Positions 60,358 through 64,000 of a stretch of 64,000 bases of DNA are shown here, in pieces. Below the pieces are notes generated by a model. It was not told where the DNA came from. It worked only from the letters and a program-made list of their open reading frames with translations, and made no database searches. The DNA comes from Cyanoderma ruficeps (Eukaryota > Chordata > Aves > Passeriformes > Timaliidae): assembly GCA_008694505.1 (NCBI GenBank), contig VZDJ01000048.1, positions 372,001 to 436,000 of the forward strand, read 5' to 3'. Positions within the stretch are counted from its first letter, which is position 1. Each line of letters begins with the position of its first letter. The position numbers and the translations under genes were made by a program.

Positions 60358-63300
60358 ATGATTAATTCCTTATGGAGTTAACAGTAGAACAACTGCAAAA
60401 ATGACCTGAATCAGGCAGACAGCCAGGGACTTATAGGGTGCTTCTTGTCATGGAGAGGAAGGTGTTAATGAAACAGTGTAAGGCAGCAAGCTGTTCTGTC
60501 TGGGGGACTATTGAAAGGCTCCAATTTCTGGTTTACTCTGGTGCATGATAGAAGACCATTCCATAACACTAGGGTTTCAAGATGTCCTGCAGAGCCGGCA
60601 AGATGTTTCATTTATCACATATTCCAGATACTTGGTGTTTCTACTGCTGTTCAGGCTATATCCAGTTTCTTTTGTAGAGCAAAATTCAATGCTTTCATTT
60701 CTATGCTTGTAAAAACAACTGGCTCATACTGAGTTACTGTGGATATAGAAAACCAGTTTGTACTGTGTTACTGTGGATATAGATAAGTGCTACATTGCAT
60801 AGGATGGTGACCAAATTTTTTTTTCCATGAGACAGAAAGTTTTACATCTTCTGAAAATCCTCCTTTTGTTTGTACTGACCTCAGTGGGCCCCAAAACACA
60901 AGTCTCTGGAGTAATCTGTGAGCATGTTGCCTAAATGGGATCTCTCATTGCCTTTCAAATGGGTCTGCTTCCTCTTTGTTATTGAGCTGTCTGTTGTCAT
61001 TATGTGCACAAGTGCTGTAACTTGATTTAGTGGGCTGCCTCTTGAAATGTAGGTGAGTGTCCACCTGTTTTGTAAACACCAACATTTACGCAGGTGAAAG
61101 GTGCATAGTTGCTGAGTTGAAGCAGTTCTGCGTATATCCAGAAGGTGCAACCATGCATAAGAACAGAATAGTTATTACCCTTTGTTTTCTAGAATGATGT
61201 AGAAAGATCAAGAGGTTTGAGTTAAGATAAATCACTCAACATTGAATCCATATCTGCTGCACCAGACATTCAGCTATTGTTTCCATTTAATTGTCACTGG
61301 ACAGTTGTCAAATGTTTCACAAAATGCCAAGAAATCGCTTGTTTCATAATTTGAGAACAATAAACGAATTCTGTAGTTGGCCCATGCTCTGGAGAGTTAT
61401 GATTTCATTTCATATGATAATCCATTTCAATTTGATTCACTCATAAGGTAGATATCTTTGTGAATGTCACTATGTGGGGAGTGAGAAACTTGTGGCCATA
61501 GTATATATGTTATGTTAGTCACAAGATATCTGCTTTAACCACCAAATCCAGTCACTGGTCAGCAAGATGTTTGAATGATGAATCCTTTACCTTCTACGTA
61601 GCATTAGACATTGGGAGCCTACAGTATCTTTTATAATTATGAATACTGGCCTTTCTTTGGGTCTGAGTTGTCTTATACTATTTGACATCAGAACTTAAAT
61701 TAGGAGAAGAAATGTTTAAAAACTACACTTCTAGTGACCATATGCATCTTGGTAAATTCAATATATTTTTACTTCTTTTTGTATAAAACCGGTATGTATG
61801 CACCATTGGTCTGATGGACACTCTTTGTGATGTAACCATAACCCTAAGATGACTGGCTAGAGCCTGAATTTTTCTTCAGTCTTTTTGTGTGGATAAATTA
61901 TTTTCTGAATTTTTACTGTGTCTATCAGCAAGCTGCACAATTTAGCCTATTTAAATGCGTCCTCTAGGTGTTTTGTACCTTGATTTCCTAGAGAAATCAA
62001 GGGTTGAGCTGGGTGTTGGACACCTATTTCCCTATTATGTTAATATGGCAGACTGAATTGTAACTTACTGCAATGCTTTCATTCACAGACCTCTGGTTGG
62101 AACACTGATTACAGCAGTTCCAAACCAGCATCTTTAAGCCAAAACATGATTTATTTCTTTTCCCAACTAAAAAGCTAGCAATGCAAATTGTGGTTCAAAA
62201 AAGCATTATCTGGGTCTTTCATTCATCTTTCACAGAAAGAAGAGGTGAAAGTAAACTTTTGGTAATGGTTAGTAATGCACCAAGCTTATTATTTCCTTTG
62301 CCATCCAAAGCACATGATGTTTTTAAAATTTGTGCATCAATGCACCAATTACCCAGGGACAGAAAAATGAAGTAATCCACTTTGCATATTTTGCCACACC
62401 CTACATAATGCTGCTCCATGGTGATGCCGTGCCTTAAAGTAAGAACATAAAAACTGTAATCCCAAAACCATAAAAAAAAAAGGGAAATCTCTTGCTGTAC
62501 TACGTAGGCTGGAAGAAAATAACCATAACTGAAGTCGTTATGGTTTAACTGAAGATTTTCTTCCCCAATATTTCTTCTGATAAAAAAAAAAAATTGCAAA
62601 AATTTTACTCTTGTTACTGAAAACAGCAGTTTACAGGAGGTGGCACTGTTTGGCCTACCTCTCTCTGCTTCCAAATCATGGTGTTAAGATTCAATTATTA
62701 AAATTAGCAGAGAAATGCCTCTGCCTGAATTAAGGTGAAAATGAGACCGTATGCTGAGGTCAATAGTACAGATTATTATTTACAGTAAATGTGATGTAGA
62801 AAGAGAGAGAGAAAGAAATAGGGAAAAGAAAGAGAAGGGATAAGAGTAGAAAGGTATATAGTCATCACCCGTTGGATCTTGTGACAAGCCTTCATTGTTT
62901 CAATTCCAGTGTCTGTTGGTTGAAGTGGTGATCACTGTCTTGATCCATCAGCGATGGGGAAAGCCGATAAAGCACCACAGTTCCATGGGTTATAGATGCT
63001 CAGGTTCAGGTGGGAAGACCCAGGTATCTCTCCTTCCATGGGGAATTTTAAGCTGAATGATGTAATGCTGTAGATCACAGGACACTTCTGAAGTCTCTGG
63101 TGGTCCAGGACACCTCTCAAGGTGCCACAGTCAGGACAGGTTAGTTAATTAGGGCCCATCAGAAGGGGTGAATACCTTCAGGCTATGTGTGAATATCCCA
63201 CACATTACTGGAGTGGAGTTTTCACACCTGAGCCATTTCATAAAGAGAGGGCATTGTTATTGGCACTGTAAAAAAGCACTATCCCACTTCCTGTGATCAT

Positions 63301-64000
63301 CCGTTTCCCTTATTGTTAAGTAGTCTATTGTTTGAGTCATTAGCCAATCTAGTCTCTCACATATGATCAGGTGGCAGTATTTTTTTTTTAATTGAGTCTC
63401 CCATTGTTGTGAACAAAAAAGGTTTTTACATAGAAGTATATGGATATGTTTGCTTTTGAAAGATTGAATTTTTGATTGCATTTATTTCCACCTACTGGAT
63501 CACCATTGAAATGGACAGAATTTCTCCATCTCATCCTTTAAATCAAAGACAGAAAATAGTCTGTTCATTTATAATCCATGCTTTCAAGTAGATAACAGGT
63601 GAAATACCATTAAAATATACATTATCATATTTCAGCTTGAGAATTCAAACTGGAGGTCACAAAATTATGGGCTAAAATGGCAAATTTAGACTATCTTTTT
63701 TTTTTTTTTGAATGCTGCAATTTGCATTCTAATTCTAATTTTTATCCCGTATAGAAAGACAAAAGAAAAAGTTGAGGATTACTTTTAATCCTGTTGGCTT
63801 AAGCTGCCTCTTCAGTTCCCCTGGCACTGAGCCTAGATGATGCCAGTCACCCTCCCCTGGGCAGCTGGATTGTTAAATTCCAATCTATGCCCTTTAACCA
63901 CTGAGCTTTTCAAAATAAATTTGAATATGTCATAATGATGAATTAATTAGTTCAATTCAGACCTCAGCTCCATGGAAAATGTGGGGCCAGAATGCTTTGG
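60358..64000. other. Unique AT-rich non-coding DNA
   Basis: No gene or mobile element recognised. It contains a GA-rich tract near 62,800-62,850 and poly(T) runs near 63,380 and 63,695. The 151-codon minus ORF at 62,219-62,674 has no family similarity. Confidence 0.55.

Noticed and set aside
62219..62674. 151-codon minus ORF
   Set aside because: Its residues come largely from poly(A/T) and AT-rich runs; no domain, promoter or splice context.

Overview
The window looks like a macrochromosomal intergenic or intronic stretch from a bird, probably a passerine. The evidence is seven or more CR1 LINE copies, some ending in the diagnostic 8-bp ATTCTRTG-type tail repeats, plus several avian ERVK- and ERVL-type LTRs in an AT-rich background. 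There is no operon-like organisation, no rRNA, tRNA or CRISPR array, and no protein-coding gene that I can recognise. Almost all short ORFs are chance ORFs or frames of mobile elements. Three short segments with good splice signals (23,653-23,728; 40,601-40,656; 59,566-59,606) could be exons of an unidentified gene or lncRNA.

Layout. 1-9.7 kb: AT-rich unique DNA with an ERVL-type solo LTR (2,293-2,884) and an ERVK-type solo LTR flanked by a perfect 6-bp duplication (7,905-8,513). 9.7-14.6 kb: a second copy of the first LTR family on the minus strand (9,678-10,288), then the longest LINE of the window, a minus-strand CR1 with endonuclease and reverse-transcriptase remnants (10,453 to about 13,925). 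That CR1 is split by an ERVK-like solo LTR (13,195-13,800). A small older CR1 piece follows. 14.6-41.7 kb: mostly unique AT-rich DNA with one CR1 tail, one LTR with perfect 8-bp terminal inverted repeats (33,865-34,556), local tandem duplications and hairpins, and two of the candidate exons.

41.7-53.9 kb is a repeat cluster of CR1 pieces on both strands and at least six LTRs. At 46,244-49,905 it holds a 3'-truncated ERVL-type provirus: a 5' LTR, a leader, a gag-like region, a protease-like segment and the start of reverse transcriptase. Its sense strand is strongly depleted in G (by hand count about 63 G against about 152 C in 49,081-49,860). The protease catalytic triplet reads N-T-S instead of D-T-G, and stop codons sit where tryptophan is expected. 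This is the pattern expected of APOBEC-type G-to-A editing of reverse-transcribed cDNA, and I consider it the most interesting signal here.

53.9-64 kb: unique AT-rich DNA with two more minus-strand CR1 copies, a perfect 26-bp palindrome around a TAATTA core (58,057-58,082), and a 16-bp palindrome beside a CpG-bearing perfect hairpin (56,121-56,164). The last two could be regulatory conserved non-coding elements. Family names of LTRs are from recognition of their sequence style and duplication length, not from a database search.
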